Shown here piece after piece: positions 26,184 through 35,351 of a stretch of DNA of 64,000 bases (its first letter is position 1; every line of letters starts with the position of its first letter). The stretch covers positions 20,878-84,877 of the forward strand of contig QCFC01000008.1 of assembly GCA_003278465.1 (NCBI GenBank). The letters run 5' to 3'. The stretch is from Prochlorococcus sp. AG-363-B04 (lineage in GTDB: Bacteria > Cyanobacteriota > Cyanobacteriia > PCC-6307 > Cyanobiaceae). Position numbers and translations under genes: made by a program. The notes below the pieces were generated by a model. The model ran no database searches, had not been told where the DNA came from, and saw only the letters and a program-made list of their open reading frames with translations.

Positions 26184-28916
26184 ATGGTTACATACTCGCC
26201 TGTGGCGAAAACATTAGTCATCGTCGAGAGCCCAACTAAAGCGCGAACTATTCGTGGGTTCTTGCCTAAGGCCTTCCAAGTGGAGGCTTCAATGGGTCAT
26301 GTCAGGGATCTCCCAAATAGTGCTAGTGAGATTCCTGCCGCAAAGAAAGGTCAGAAGTGGGCCAACCTTGGGGTAAATACCACGGCTGATTTTGAACCTC
26401 TTTATGTTGTCCCTAAGGACAAGAAGAAAATAGTTAAGTCTTTAAAAGAAGCTTTAAAAGAGGCTGACCAGTTACTTCTGGCCACTGATGAAGACAGAGA
26501 AGGAGAAAGTATTAGTTGGCATTTGTTGCAATTGCTTGCTCCAAAAATTCCTGTAAAAAGGATGGTTTTTCATGAAATCACGAAAGAAGCTATAGCTAAG
26601 GCACTTGAAAAGACTAGAGACCTTGATATGGAGTTGGTCCATGCGCAAGAGACCAGACGGATACTCGATCGATTAGTTGGATATACATTGTCTCCTCTTT
26701 TATGGAAGAAAGTTGCATGGGGACTTTCTGCTGGGAGAGTTCAATCGGTTGCAGTTCGTTTACTAGTTCAGAGAGAAAGGGCTCGTAGGGCTTTCCGAAA
26801 AGGAACGTATTGGGATCTCAAGGCCACGCTTGATCTAAGTGGTAATAGCTTTACTGCCAAGCTGATTAATTTTCTTGGCCAGAAAATTGCTAATGGAAAT
26901 GATTTTGATGAGAGTACTGGTCAAATAAAAGAAGGCTCAAAAGTCCGACTTTTGAGTGAACAAGAGGCGTTAAGTCTTGCCGAGAAAGTTCGCTCGGCCC
27001 CATGGGTTGTTGAATCTGTTGAAGAGAAGCCAACAGTCAGGAAACCTGTCTCTCCTTTTACGACAAGCACGCTTCAGCAGGAGGCGAATCGAAAGCTCAG
27101 GCTTTCAGCTAGGGAAACTATGCGATGTGCTCAAGGTCTTTATGAGCGAGGTTTTATTACCTATATGAGAACCGATTCGGTTCATTTATCTGATCAAGCT
27201 ATCCGTGCGGCTCGAAGTTGTGTTGAGTCTCGATATGGATCAGAATACCTGAGCAAAACTGTAAGGCAATTTACCAATAAATCTCGAAATGCTCAGGAAG
27301 CACATGAGGCTATTAGACCTGCCGGAGAGAGTTTTCGTACCCCTATTGAAACTGCTTTAGAAGGTCGTGATTTAGCTCTTTATGAGCTTGTTTGGAAACG
27401 CACAGTGGCAAGTCAGATGGCTGAAGCAAAATTGACCATGCTTTCTATTGACTTGTCCGTTTCAGATGCAGTTTTTCGTGCGACTGGAAAAAGAATAGAT
27501 TTTCCTGGATTTTTCCGTGCTTATGTTGAAGGGAGTGATGATCCAGAACTTGCGCTAGAAGGCCAGGAGGTTTTGTTGCCAGAACTTAAGAAAGGTGATA
27601 ATCCTAGGCAGAAAGAGGTAGAGGCACTAGGACATCAGACTCAACCTCCTGCTCGATATAGCGAGGCTTCTCTTGTAAAAATTCTTGAGAAAGAAGGGAT
27701 TGGACGACCATCTACTTACGCAAGCATTATTGGCACGATTAGTGATCGAGGCTATGCGTCACTTCAGAATAATTCTCTAATTCCTAGTTTTACTGCTTTT
27801 GCTGTGACAGCTCTCCTTGAAGAGAATTTTCCAGATCTGGTTGACACAAGCTTCACTGCCAGAATGGAATCAACACTTGATGAAATTTCTACTGGAAAAG
27901 TTAAATGGCTCCCCTATTTGGAAAAATTTTATAAGGGAAATGATGGATTAGAAAATCAGGTTCAGCAAAGAGAAGGTGATATTGATCCTGGTTCTTCTAG
28001 GACGATTGATTTGGAAGGCCTACCTTGCGTAGTTCGTATAGGTAGGTTTGGTGCTTATCTGGAATCGAGCCGCAAAGGTGATGATGGAGAAGAAGAGCTG
28101 ATAAAGGCGACACTTCCAAATGAAATAACTCCTGCGGATCTTGACGAAGAAAAAGCAGAGTTACTAATCAAGCAGAAGGCAGAAGGTCCAGAGTCCTTGG
28201 GTGAAGATCCTGAAACGGGGGAGCAGATATATCTTTTGTTTGGACAGTATGGCCCTTATGTCCAAAGAGGTCAGGTTAGTGAAGAAGTACCAAAACCTAA
28301 GAGAGCTTCTTTGCCAAAAGGAGTCAAGCCTGAAGAAGTTAGTCTTGAGGATGCTTTAGGCCTGCTTCGGCTTCCTCGGTTGTTAGGAGATCACCCTGAA
28401 GGAGGCCGCATCCAGGCTGGCCTGGGTCGTTTTGGTCCTTATGTTGTTTGGGACAAAGGAAAAGGTGATAAGGATTATCGATCTTTAAAAGGAGAAGATG
28501 ACGTGTTGTTAGTGGGGATTACTAGAGCGCTGGAATTATTAGCTATGCCGAAGAGAGGACGCGGTGGGCGAACAGCTTTGAAGGAGTTGGGTGTTCCAGA
28601 TGGTAGTGATCAAATGATTCATGTTTACGATGGTCCTTATGGTCTTTATGTCAAACAAGGTAAGGTCAATGCATCTTTGCCTGAAGGTAAGAGTGCAGAA
28701 GAAATCACATTGGCTGAAGCAGTTGAACTTTTAAAGGCAAAAGAAGGAGCTAAGAAAAAGAAAAAGACTACTCGTGCTAAGTCTTCTACCAAAAAGAAGA
28801 CAAAAAGTAGTTCCAAGAAGTTAACTGATCCTTCTGTCCGTAAAACACCTGCAACAACAAAGACGGGTCGTTTGCGTGCTAGTGCAGTAAGGATTATTAA
28901 GCCTGGGGAAAATTGA
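26184..28916 (+). CDS. topA: DNA topoisomerase I
   Basis: From the ATG at 26184 the enzyme has 910 residues; GAGGG at 26175-26179 precedes it, and the longer frame from 26130 adds a non-conserved leader. The Toprim domain starts TLVIVESPTKART with the catalytic Glu at 15, and its DxDxE reads ATDEDREGE. The active-site Tyr is at 327 in GFITYMRTDS. Instead of zinc ribbons the C-terminus has four Topo_C repeats (GRFGAYLE, GQYGPYVQ, GRFGPYVV, GPYGLYVK), followed by a lysine-rich tail from about residue 865. It relaxes negative supercoils. Two overlapping genes follow. Confidence 0.96.
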   Translation: MVTYSPVAKTLVIVESPTKARTIRGFLPKAFQVEASMGHVRDLPNSASEIPAAKKGQKWANLGVNTTADFEPLYVVPKDKKKIVKSLKEALKEADQLLLATDEDREGESISWHLLQLLAPKIPVKRMVFHEITKEAIAKALEKTRDLDMELVHAQETRRILDRLVGYTLSPLLWKKVAWGLSAGRVQSVAVRLLVQRERARRAFRKGTYWDLKATLDLSGNSFTAKLINFLGQKIANGNDFDESTGQIKEGSKVRLLSEQEALSLAEKVRSAPWVVESVEEKPTVRKPVSPFTTSTLQQEANRKLRLSARETMRCAQGLYERGFITYMRTDSVHLSDQAIRAARSCVESRYGSEYLSKTVRQFTNKSRNAQEAHEAIRPAGESFRTPIETALEGRDLALYELVWKRTVASQMAEAKLTMLSIDLSVSDAVFRATGKRIDFPGFFRAYVEGSDDPELALEGQEVLLPELKKGDNPRQKEVEALGHQTQPPARYSEASLVKILEKEGIGRPSTYASIIGTISDRGYASLQNNSLIPSFTAFAVTALLEENFPDLVDTSFTARMESTLDEISTGKVKWLPYLEKFYKGNDGLENQVQQREGDIDPGSSRTIDLEGLPCVVRIGRFGAYLESSRKGDDGEEELIKATLPNEITPADLDEEKAELLIKQKAEGPESLGEDPETGEQIYLLFGQYGPYVQRGQVSEEVPKPKRASLPKGVKPEEVSLEDALGLLRLPRLLGDHPEGGRIQAGLGRFGPYVVWDKGKGDKDYRSLKGEDDVLLVGITRALELLAMPKRGRGGRTALKELGVPDGSDQMIHVYDGPYGLYVKQGKVNASLPEGKSAEEITLAEAVELLKAKEGAKKKKKTTRAKSSTKKKTKSSSKKLTDPSVRKTPATTKTGRLRASAVRIIKPGEN

Positions 28917-28921
28917 TTCCC

Positions 28922-29404
28922 ATGATGGAATCTCGGAAATGTAGATTTTTCAGTTATTTAGGTTGCAAGTCTATTTGCATTCCTATTCTTTTTATATCAT
29001 TGCAATCCTGTGCGAAATCTGAGTTTGGGCAACAACTTGCCAATAGTTTCAATGAACCCTCTGAACAGGTTTTGTCAAGATCTAAACTCTCTTCTGATGA
29101 ATTACCTGCTAAGAAATCGGAATTGGAAACAGTTTCTAACAAGAAAAGAAAACAGAGTATTTCGAAGAATGATTCAATTGAGTTGAACTCTAGAGAAGAG
29201 AAAATCAGTAGAAAAATTCTTCTTAACCCTCAGCCTTACAGAATCATAATAAAAGTCACTAAGGCAGACCCTTCTGCGCCGGCAGAGGTTGTTACAAATG
29301 CTTTAAGAAGAGCTGGTGTTCGTTTTGAAGTGGAGATGATTGAGAGAGTTAATGATACAGATTCTTATAAGAATTCCTCTAGAGAAAGAAGAGGAAGATC
29401 TTGA
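28922..29404 (+). CDS. Putative lipoprotein, unknown function
   Basis: This 160-residue protein has a short basic start, a hydrophobic segment and the lipobox-like LQSC with C30 as the likely lipidated residue; two further cysteines in the signal region are unusual. The centre (about residues 40-100) is Ser/Lys/Glu-rich and probably disordered. A small ordered domain follows (PYRIIIKVTKADPSAPAEVVTNALRRAGVRFEVEMIERV). The ATG lies five bases after the topA stop; a TTG at 28913 would overlap it. The stop overlaps the DUF2232 start. Function is not recognised. Confidence 0.65.
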   Translation: MMESRKCRFFSYLGCKSICIPILFISLQSCAKSEFGQQLANSFNEPSEQVLSRSKLSSDELPAKKSELETVSNKKRKQSISKNDSIELNSREEKISRKILLNPQPYRIIIKVTKADPSAPAEVVTNALRRAGVRFEVEMIERVNDTDSYKNSSRERRGRS

Positions 29405-30087
29405 TGCGTTTTGTGAAATCACATTTACGATCAAGGGATCAGCCTTTAGCTCCTATGAGTAGACGAAGGGCTGTGACAATGATGGAGACTTCATACCTGG
29501 CATCCTCCACAGCTCTTATATGGATAGCTTTGTATTACTTACCAGTGGGGGGGGCTTTTTTTCGATTGGCCTTACCATTGCCATTAATTCTGCTGCATTT
29601 GCGACGAGGGTCTTCAGCTGGTTTTGAAGGTCTGCTTCTGTCATTGTTGCTTTTAGTAGCCTTGATGGGGCCTGTGAGGGGGCCTTTGGTTTTATTTCCT
29701 TATGGATTGCTTTCTCTTTGGTTGGGTTGGAGTTGGCAGCGTTTGTTGAGTTGGTGGATTAGTTGGCCTGTCGGAATTTTTGTTGGTTCTGTTGGTTTTC
29801 TTGTGAGAGTTTCTGTCTTGTCTTTGTTAGTAGGTGAAAATCTTTGGGTAATAATTACTCGTGCTGGTTCTACGTTTCTTGATCGATTAGTTGATTTGCT
29901 GAACTTACCTTTTTCACCTGACTTAACACAAGTGCAGTTACTAGCATTAGCGCTTGTGATTGTGCAAGAGGCAATATATGTAATGGCCCTGCATGCTTTG
30001 GCTTTTTGGATTTTCCCTAGATTAAAAGCAGCTATACCTGAACCTCCAAATTTATTGCATAGTCTTGTGGTTTTTGATCCTCTTTGA
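29404..30087 (+). CDS. DUF2232 membrane protein
   Basis: The 227-residue protein has about six or seven membrane helices and the layout of DUF2232 proteins (LPVGGAFFRLALPLPLILLHLRRG near residue 55-75, MGPVRGPLVLFPYGLLSLWLGW). These YybS-like proteins are of unknown function. Its ATG shares one base with the lipoprotein stop, and the cobT-family frame starts inside its last codons, so the genes from topA onward are tightly coupled. A run of eight G followed by C and seven T lies at 29547-29562, in frame. Confidence 0.8.
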   Translation: MRFVKSHLRSRDQPLAPMSRRRAVTMMETSYLASSTALIWIALYYLPVGGAFFRLALPLPLILLHLRRGSSAGFEGLLLSLLLLVALMGPVRGPLVLFPYGLLSLWLGWSWQRLLSWWISWPVGIFVGSVGFLVRVSVLSLLVGENLWVIITRAGSTFLDRLVDLLNLPFSPDLTQVQLLALALVIVQEAIYVMALHALAFWIFPRLKAAIPEPPNLLHSLVVFDPL

Positions 30088-31282
30088 GTTGAAGAATATT
30101 GCTTCACAATCAAAATTACCCCCTGGTTGTATTGCCTTTGGAAGGGGTGCCTCTCGATCTTTTGTAAAGCAATGGCTTTCTTTTTGGAGCAATGTTAAAA
30201 ATGACTTTTCTTTTGTATTGATACTTGCAGGGTCTCGTACTGCAGAGTTAGAAGGTATTTCAGCAGCCGGTGCAACATCAGCCTCACGAAAATTCACTGC
30301 AGTTGCTGATGCCGAGTTACTTCTTAATGGGCCGGGTAGTCATAGGAAGTTTGCATTGCCTCCTCTTGATGGTGGGGTTTCTCCTGCCTTGATCAGTTAT
30401 GTTTCCTCGAGGTTTATTGGAGTTGATCCCATTGTGGTGTCAGTGGGATTGCCTTGCTTGCCAGAGTTTCCTCATTTACGCCTTGAACCTCTTGTTCATG
30501 GGCCAGCTAATTGTGTTAGCACTGGGAAGGCCATGGATCAAGAGCGTGTGCGATCTCTTTGGGATCGAGGTTTTTCTATTGGGCGAAAACTTAGTCGGCC
30601 ATTAGTGCTTGCAGAATGTGTTCCTGGAGGAACAACGACAGCGCAGGCAGTTTTAACAGGGCTTGGTTTATCAGTTTCTGATTTGATTAGTGGAAGTTCT
30701 GTAGAACCTCCTAGAGACTTGAAAACGATCGTGGTCGGTCGCGGACTTAAGTCCGCTAACTTTCAGGGTCGAATTTCCCCTTATCAGTTACTTGCGGCAA
30801 TTGGTGATCCGTTTCAGCCAGTAGCAGTTGGATTATTGCTGGGGGCAAGACAATCTGGTCAACAAGTTGTAATGGCTGGTGGTAGCCAAATGGTGGCCGT
30901 TTTGGCTATGGCACTTTGGGATTTAAATGCTGAACAAAGAAGAGATTTAGTTAGTCGAGTGGTTGTTGGTACTACAGCTTGGCTTGCAACAGAGAATAGT
31001 TCTTCTTTGAAGAAAGTAGGTAACCTTGAACTTCTTTTAGATCGGGTTGGAGAATATTTTGGAGTCAACCTGCTTGGCTTATCTACAGGACTTAGATTTC
31101 ATACAAGTACTCATAAGGAGTTAAGAGATTATGAGCGTGGCTATGTCAAAGAGGGTGTTGGAGCAGGTGCTTTAGCACTATTAGCACAGGTAAATGGTAT
31201 CTCTTGCAATCAGTTAGTAGATGCCTGTGATTCGGCGATTGAAAAATTAGAAGGAACTTTTAGTGAAAAATCTATTGATTGA
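30065..31282 (+). CDS. CobT-family protein (nicotinate-nucleotide dimethylbenzimidazole phosphoribosyltransferase-like)
   Basis: The product of up to 405 residues matches the cyanobacterial/archaeal branch of the CobT family (TIGR00303 type), which includes enzymes that activate the lower ligand of cobamides. Recognisable parts are the glycine-rich LAGSRTAELEGISAAGAT, GPANCVSTGKAMD, VPGGTTTAQAVLTGLG and VMAGGSQMVAVLA. The start is uncertain: the TTG at 30065 lies within the preceding gene and a TTG at 30089 immediately after its stop is equally possible. Picocyanobacteria make pseudocobalamin with adenine as lower ligand, so the substrate may differ from classical CobT. cobM is elsewhere in this window. 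Confidence 0.78.
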   Translation: MWFLILFELKNIASQSKLPPGCIAFGRGASRSFVKQWLSFWSNVKNDFSFVLILAGSRTAELEGISAAGATSASRKFTAVADAELLLNGPGSHRKFALPPLDGGVSPALISYVSSRFIGVDPIVVSVGLPCLPEFPHLRLEPLVHGPANCVSTGKAMDQERVRSLWDRGFSIGRKLSRPLVLAECVPGGTTTAQAVLTGLGLSVSDLISGSSVEPPRDLKTIVVGRGLKSANFQGRISPYQLLAAIGDPFQPVAVGLLLGARQSGQQVVMAGGSQMVAVLAMALWDLNAEQRRDLVSRVVVGTTAWLATENSSSLKKVGNLELLLDRVGEYFGVNLLGLSTGLRFHTSTHKELRDYERGYVKEGVGAGALALLAQVNGISCNQLVDACDSAIEKLEGTFSEKSID

Positions 31283-31296
31283 TTAGGATTTGAATT

Positions 31297-32301
31297 ATGC
31301 CTAAGAATTTTCTTACGAGAAGAGAGCTTTTAAACTTAGCTTTGTTTGCTGGAATAAGTGGTTTGGTTGGGTGTAGTTCTGTAAGTCAATCTCCAACCTT
31401 AAGCTCAACTTCAGAGACATTGCCTAAGCAATGGCTTAAACAGCTCCCATCTCCTTGGAAATATCAAGCAATTAAATCTTCTTCACTGGTGAATCCTTTC
31501 CCTAGCATTTTACGTGAAGGGAATGATCTTGTTGCTTTAAGTGATGGTTGGCTTAGTTCTTTACCTTTAGGGCTTCTTAGGCCAATAGATTTTCTGAAGA
31601 ATAGAAAGTATCTGGATGATCAGACTCAAACATTTTTGTCAGGACTTGGTAATGATCTTGCACTAAGAGTTTTTCCGGTTTTTGTAAGCCCTTGGGTATT
31701 GTTATTTCGTAAGGGTGAACATTGGCTAGAAGATGCATCTGAAAGTTGGTCGGTCTTATTAGACCCATCCTTGAAGAAACAATTAGTGCTTCCTAGAAGC
31801 CCTCGATTGGTGATGTCTATCTCTGACCGAATAGGGAGTAAAGAAGATCTGAAAAGACTGAGATCGAATGCTCTTACTTATGATGATCGCAATGCTCTGA
31901 ATTGGGTTGTTAATGGTGAAGCACGTGTGGCAGTGTTACCGTTAAACCGTTGTTTATCAACTCTAAGTAGAGATCCTCGATTGAGTATTGCTTTACCTAA
32001 GAGTGGGGCTCCATTACATTGGACTTGCCTGGTTCACTCGGCTACTTCAAGGGAGGCTTTCCCTGAAAATTGGATTATGAAGGCTTGGGATGAGAATATT
32101 CTAGGTAAACTACTTGCTAATGGTTGGCTGCCTACTTTGCGCCAATCAGAATTTGTAAGCTCTCAACGATTTGTTCCTGAGATATATCATCCTTTAGTTT
32201 TCGTTCCCAAGTCAACTTGGTCACTTTGTTGGTCTTTACCACTGCTTACTTTTGAGCAAAGGAATGAGATGGAGTACCAGTGGAACGCATCAGCCCCATA
32301 A
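31297..32301 (+). CDS. Periplasmic solute-binding lipoprotein-like protein
   Basis: This 334-residue protein begins MPKNFLTRRELLNLALFAGI with a twin-arginine pair (R8, R9) and a lipobox LVGC with C26, so it is probably exported and lipidated. The remainder has the two-lobe layout of type 2 extracellular solute-binding proteins, with a mobile hydrophobic centre (ALRVFPVFVSPWVLLF) as in polyamine or spermidine-type PotD proteins. No permease genes are adjacent. It overlaps the convergent aldo/keto reductase gene by 12 bp. The ligand is unknown. Confidence 0.65.
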   Translation: MPKNFLTRRELLNLALFAGISGLVGCSSVSQSPTLSSTSETLPKQWLKQLPSPWKYQAIKSSSLVNPFPSILREGNDLVALSDGWLSSLPLGLLRPIDFLKNRKYLDDQTQTFLSGLGNDLALRVFPVFVSPWVLLFRKGEHWLEDASESWSVLLDPSLKKQLVLPRSPRLVMSISDRIGSKEDLKRLRSNALTYDDRNALNWVVNGEARVAVLPLNRCLSTLSRDPRLSIALPKSGAPLHWTCLVHSATSREAFPENWIMKAWDENILGKLLANGWLPTLRQSEFVSSQRFVPEIYHPLVFVPKSTWSLCWSLPLLTFEQRNEMEYQWNASAP

Positions 32302-33426
32302 TCGTCTCTGAGGAGCTGCTGCCAAACGTTTATGAGTATCTTTAAGTAAATAAGGAATATTTAGATTATATGGACAGCGTGGAATGCAATCATTGCAATT
32401 TTCACAGGCGCTTGCATTTACTTGTTCCCACCAGTGACCTGCCTTCCCAATAAGGTTGTACCTTTCTTTCGCAAACGTGGAGAGACTGTGCCCGATATCA
32501 AGATTTCTTAATCTTAAAATCCCGCTAATTGGTACTTCATTGGGACAAGGCAGACATTTTTGACATTGATTACAAAGAGTTCCTTCAAGCCTTTCTGCAC
32601 GGTTATCTTGAAGATTTTTAATAGCTTGTTCTTCATTCTTTTTCAAAGGCCAATTTGCATTTATTAGTTTTTTAGCAAGCTTCAAGTCTTCAGGTTTTGA
32701 TGCCCCTACCGTAAGAGTACTAATACCATTCGCTATTAGGTAGCGGTAGGCAAGTTCCAATGGCTCTATTGGTAGACAATCTTGGATTAAAGTAGGGCTA
32801 GGGTTGTGTAAATGTCCACCTTTGTCTGCTGGTGAGATTGCCATGACTCCCATGTCAGAAGCTAAAGCTAAATTTGCTAGTGGTATCCTCAGTGGATCAA
32901 GAAGGTGCAGATGCAAGCTGCAGAAATCAAAGAAATTGCAAGTAATTGCTTCTTTAATTAGTTTTATAGATCCATGACTGCTAAAGCCAACTTGATTAAT
33001 TAAATTTTCTTCTTTTGCCCATCTTATTAGTTCAAACCCTTCTCCCTGGAGAATCCATTCAAGATGCTTCGGTAAATTAATTCCATGAATTGCAAGGTTG
33101 TCTAGCTTCTTAATCCCTAGACGGTTTAAGAGACCTTTAAGTTGATTTTTACCTTCTAAGATGTCAATACAAGGGAGAATTTTGCTGGTAATAATCCAAT
33201 CATTTATTGGTTGCATTCCTTCTTCTTTAAGACGTTTAATAGCTTCTCCAAGGAATGTTTCTGCAGGGCCATAAGCGGGTGATGTCTCTATGTGATTGAT
33301 ACCTATTAAAAGAGCCATTTTCAATATATTAAACATCTGCTCTGATGAATTAATAGCTCTCATTGTCCCCAATGTAAATAAACTTACTTTTGACTTTTTT
33401 CCAAAAGGACGGCGAATTTTTTTCAT
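32290..33426 (-). CDS. Aldo/keto reductase with C-terminal ferredoxin-like clusters
   Basis: The 378-residue protein has an aldo/keto reductase barrel (about residues 10-265: LGTMRAINSSEQMFNI, NHIETSPAYGPAETFLGEAI) followed by cysteine-rich sites. Cysteines C285, C288, C291 and C294 and then C341, C344, C347 and C351 resemble ligands of two [4Fe-4S] clusters (CNQCQKCLPCP and CENCNDCIPRCP). The catalytic Tyr is in PAYGPAE. This fused form is common in cyanobacteria, but its substrate is unknown. Its ATG overlaps the stop of the bifunctional nuclease gene as ATGA. Confidence 0.87.
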   Translation of the reverse strand: MKKIRRPFGKKSKVSLFTLGTMRAINSSEQMFNILKMALLIGINHIETSPAYGPAETFLGEAIKRLKEEGMQPINDWIITSKILPCIDILEGKNQLKGLLNRLGIKKLDNLAIHGINLPKHLEWILQGEGFELIRWAKEENLINQVGFSSHGSIKLIKEAITCNFFDFCSLHLHLLDPLRIPLANLALASDMGVMAISPADKGGHLHNPSPTLIQDCLPIEPLELAYRYLIANGISTLTVGASKPEDLKLAKKLINANWPLKKNEEQAIKNLQDNRAERLEGTLCNQCQKCLPCPNEVPISGILRLRNLDIGHSLSTFAKERYNLIGKAGHWWEQVNASACENCNDCIPRCPYNLNIPYLLKDTHKRLAAAPQRRLWG

Positions 33427-34004
33427 TGTTGAGGACCGTTTTTTTCATCCGTTAATCCGGGATCTTGATTAGGCTTATGTATTTGATTTTTTAAATGTTT
33501 TACTAGTGCTGCTGGGCTTACATTTTCAATAAAACGGTGAAATTCGACTTTGTCTTCTTCATCTGCTTCTGCATCGACGGGGATTGAGGCTTCTGCAACA
33601 ACTTTCTCTAGCATCCAGATGCTACATTTTGTACGCACTGCAAGTGCTATTGCATCACTTGGGCGTGCATCTATTTCGAGAATAGAAATCTCTTTTCCTT
33701 CTGAAGATTCTTTGACTTCCCTCTTGATGTTGATTTTTAGTATTGCTTTGAAAGTATCTTTTTCAATAGAGTGAATAATAATCTTTTCCAAGTCAAGTCT
33801 ACCTGCCTTCATAAGGGTGATCATTAAGTCATGACATGAAGGTTGAATCGGAAGATTGCTTTGAATGCCAGAGAGAATATTGTGAGCTTGTGCATGGTCT
33901 ACCCATATCGGAACTTGTCTTCTTCCGGCAGGGTCTCTTAGTAAGACTATGGGGTTACGGTTGGACATGTCGATAGCTAGTCCAGCGACACTCATCTCGA
34001 CCAT
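33423..34004 (-). CDS. Bifunctional nuclease-domain protein (DUF151)
   Basis: The 193-residue protein has the DUF151 domain (about residues 1-135): NPIVLLRDPAGRRQVPIWVDHAQAHNI, then RPSDAIALAVRTKCSIW. Plant members were reported to have DNase and RNase activity, and bacterial members are uncharacterised. The C-terminus (about 140-193) is acidic and Asn/Lys-rich. An in-frame ATG three codons on (33995) may be the true start. It is divergent from ribE across about 58 bp and coupled to the aldo/keto reductase gene. Confidence 0.82.
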   Translation of the reverse strand: MVEMSVAGLAIDMSNRNPIVLLRDPAGRRQVPIWVDHAQAHNILSGIQSNLPIQPSCHDLMITLMKAGRLDLEKIIIHSIEKDTFKAILKINIKREVKESSEGKEISILEIDARPSDAIALAVRTKCSIWMLEKVVAEASIPVDAEADEEDKVEFHRFIENVSPAALVKHLKNQIHKPNQDPGLTDEKNGPQQ

Positions 34005-34062
34005 GCTTTTACTGCTCTCTTAATTTGATTATGGCTATAAGCGTTGATTTAGGGAGAGAATC

Positions 34063-34725
34063 ATGTTCACAGGTTTAATACAGGCAGTTGGGAGTGTGAA
34101 GCGACATTCCTCTCAATTAGTAGTTAGAGGTTGCGATCCTTTCTCTCCATTGAGCCTGGGAGACAGTATTGCTGTAGATGGAGTTTGCTTAACGGTGGAA
34201 AAGGTTCTTTCAGACGGATTCCTTGCAGATGTAAGTGAAGAGACTCTCAGCCGAACAACACTTGGAAGCAAGGCTGATAGGGGAGGAATAGTAAATCTTG
34301 AGCCTGCTCTTCGTTTCTCTGACAGGCTAGGCGGACACTTGGTTAGTGGACATGTTGATGGCCTTGGGGAAATTGCATCTATTCAGCAATTACCTCAGTC
34401 TTGGAGTTTGGAAGTCCTTTGGAAGGATCAAGTTTTTGGTCGTTATATATGTGAAAAAGCAAGCATTTGTCTTAATGGAATCAGTCTTACAGTTGCTGGT
34501 TGTACTGAGATAGGCGATAGATTTTGGATTTCAGTAATACCTCACACTTGGAGGAACACATCTCTCTATGATTTGCAAACTAGAGATCTGGTAAATCTTG
34601 AAGCTGATTTGTTTATGAAATATACTGAAAGTTTGTTGTTGGGAAAATCTTCTTCGTTGAAAAAATCTCCTAACATTTCCGATGAGTTAACTAAAGAATG
34701 GTTAGCCAGCAATGGATGGGAGTGA
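34063..34725 (+). CDS. ribE: Riboflavin synthase alpha subunit
   Basis: This 220-residue enzyme joins two molecules of 6,7-dimethyl-8-ribityllumazine into riboflavin. Two tandem lumazine-binding domains are visible: the first starts MFTGLIQAVGSV with SLGDSIAVDGVCLTV, and the second has HLVSGHVDGLG and ASICLNGISLTVAG. Length and repeats are normal for the alpha subunit (also called RibC in Bacillus-type naming). The 3' spacer holds overlapping hairpins at 34761-34800. Confidence 0.95.
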   Translation: MFTGLIQAVGSVKRHSSQLVVRGCDPFSPLSLGDSIAVDGVCLTVEKVLSDGFLADVSEETLSRTTLGSKADRGGIVNLEPALRFSDRLGGHLVSGHVDGLGEIASIQQLPQSWSLEVLWKDQVFGRYICEKASICLNGISLTVAGCTEIGDRFWISVIPHTWRNTSLYDLQTRDLVNLEADLFMKYTESLLLGKSSSLKKSPNISDELTKEWLASNGWE

Positions 34726-34760
34726 AATTTAACTATAAATTATCTAGCTAATACTTACTT

Positions 34761-34800
34761 TTATTAGTTGTGCAACACAACTAATAACCCATGGGTTATT
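34761..34800. terminator. Two overlapping hairpins between convergent genes
   Basis: Hairpin 1 (34761-34787) has 12-bp arms TTATTAGTTGTG and CACAACTAATAA with a CAA loop. Hairpin 2 is the 18-bp palindrome AATAACCCATGGGTTATT at 34783-34800, followed by TCTTTTG. The 3' arm of the first shares five bases with the second, so both cannot form completely at once. The location between convergent ribE and cyAbrB suggests transcription termination in both directions. Confidence 0.6.
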
Positions 34801-34900
34801 TCTTTTGAGATCCAGAAATAAGTTTCAGATCAAGCAAGTCAAGGAAAACCTGAACCTGATTGAGTTTTTGCAAACTTCAGTGACCTATTCCCCTTTGGCT

Positions 34901-35257
34901 TTAAGTATTTTTCTTCTCGAGTGGATGTAGCCAAATAGCCTTTGAATCTCGACGAATTTCAATTCGGAACTCTTGACCTGGTTCTAGACCAAGCCTTCGG
35001 GTATATGCATGACCAATAAGCAGATTTCCGTTCCCATGAACTTTGGTACGGAATTCGGCCTGGCGCCCTCGAGTAGCTCGGCCTGTTCGCCCTGATGAGC
35101 GAAGTTTATAGCCTTTGGCTTCTACAAGAGCCCTGTAGAAGCTTTTGCGCAACACACGGCCACTAGGACCGACATATCCGCAGCCTCTAGCAATTTCATC
35201 CTCGGGACGATTGCTGAGTGACCTTGCTTTGTCAAGTAGTTCTTTTCCGACCAGCAT
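34901..35257 (-). CDS. cyAbrB-family transcription regulator
   Basis: The 118-residue protein is of the cyanobacterial AbrB-like family, in which the AbrB DNA-binding segment is at the C-terminus: TKVHGNGNLLIGHAYTRRLGLEPGQEFRIEIRRDSKAIWLHP (about residues 72-115). The N-terminus (KELLDKARSLSNRPEDEIARGCGY) is typical of the group. Paralogues regulate nitrogen, carbon and toxin genes and behave as abundant nucleoid-like proteins. It is separated from ctaE by 94 bp on the same strand, and could be expressed with it or by its own promoter. Confidence 0.92.
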   Translation of the reverse strand: MLVGKELLDKARSLSNRPEDEIARGCGYVGPSGRVLRKSFYRALVEAKGYKLRSSGRTGRATRGRQAEFRTKVHGNGNLLIGHAYTRRLGLEPGQEFRIEIRRDSKAIWLHPLEKKNT

Positions 35258-35351
35258 TTCGCCAGCTTTAATTGTTCTAATTCTGCCTGGGTATTTGAAG
35301 TTGGCAAGGGATTGTTTAAACCTTTGCCTAAGAAAATGAATTTTTTGTGGA

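Noticed and set aside
28741..28830. Lysine-rich A-runs in topA as slippage sites
   Set aside because: They encode the basic C-terminal tail and keep the frame open; no frameshift is seen.
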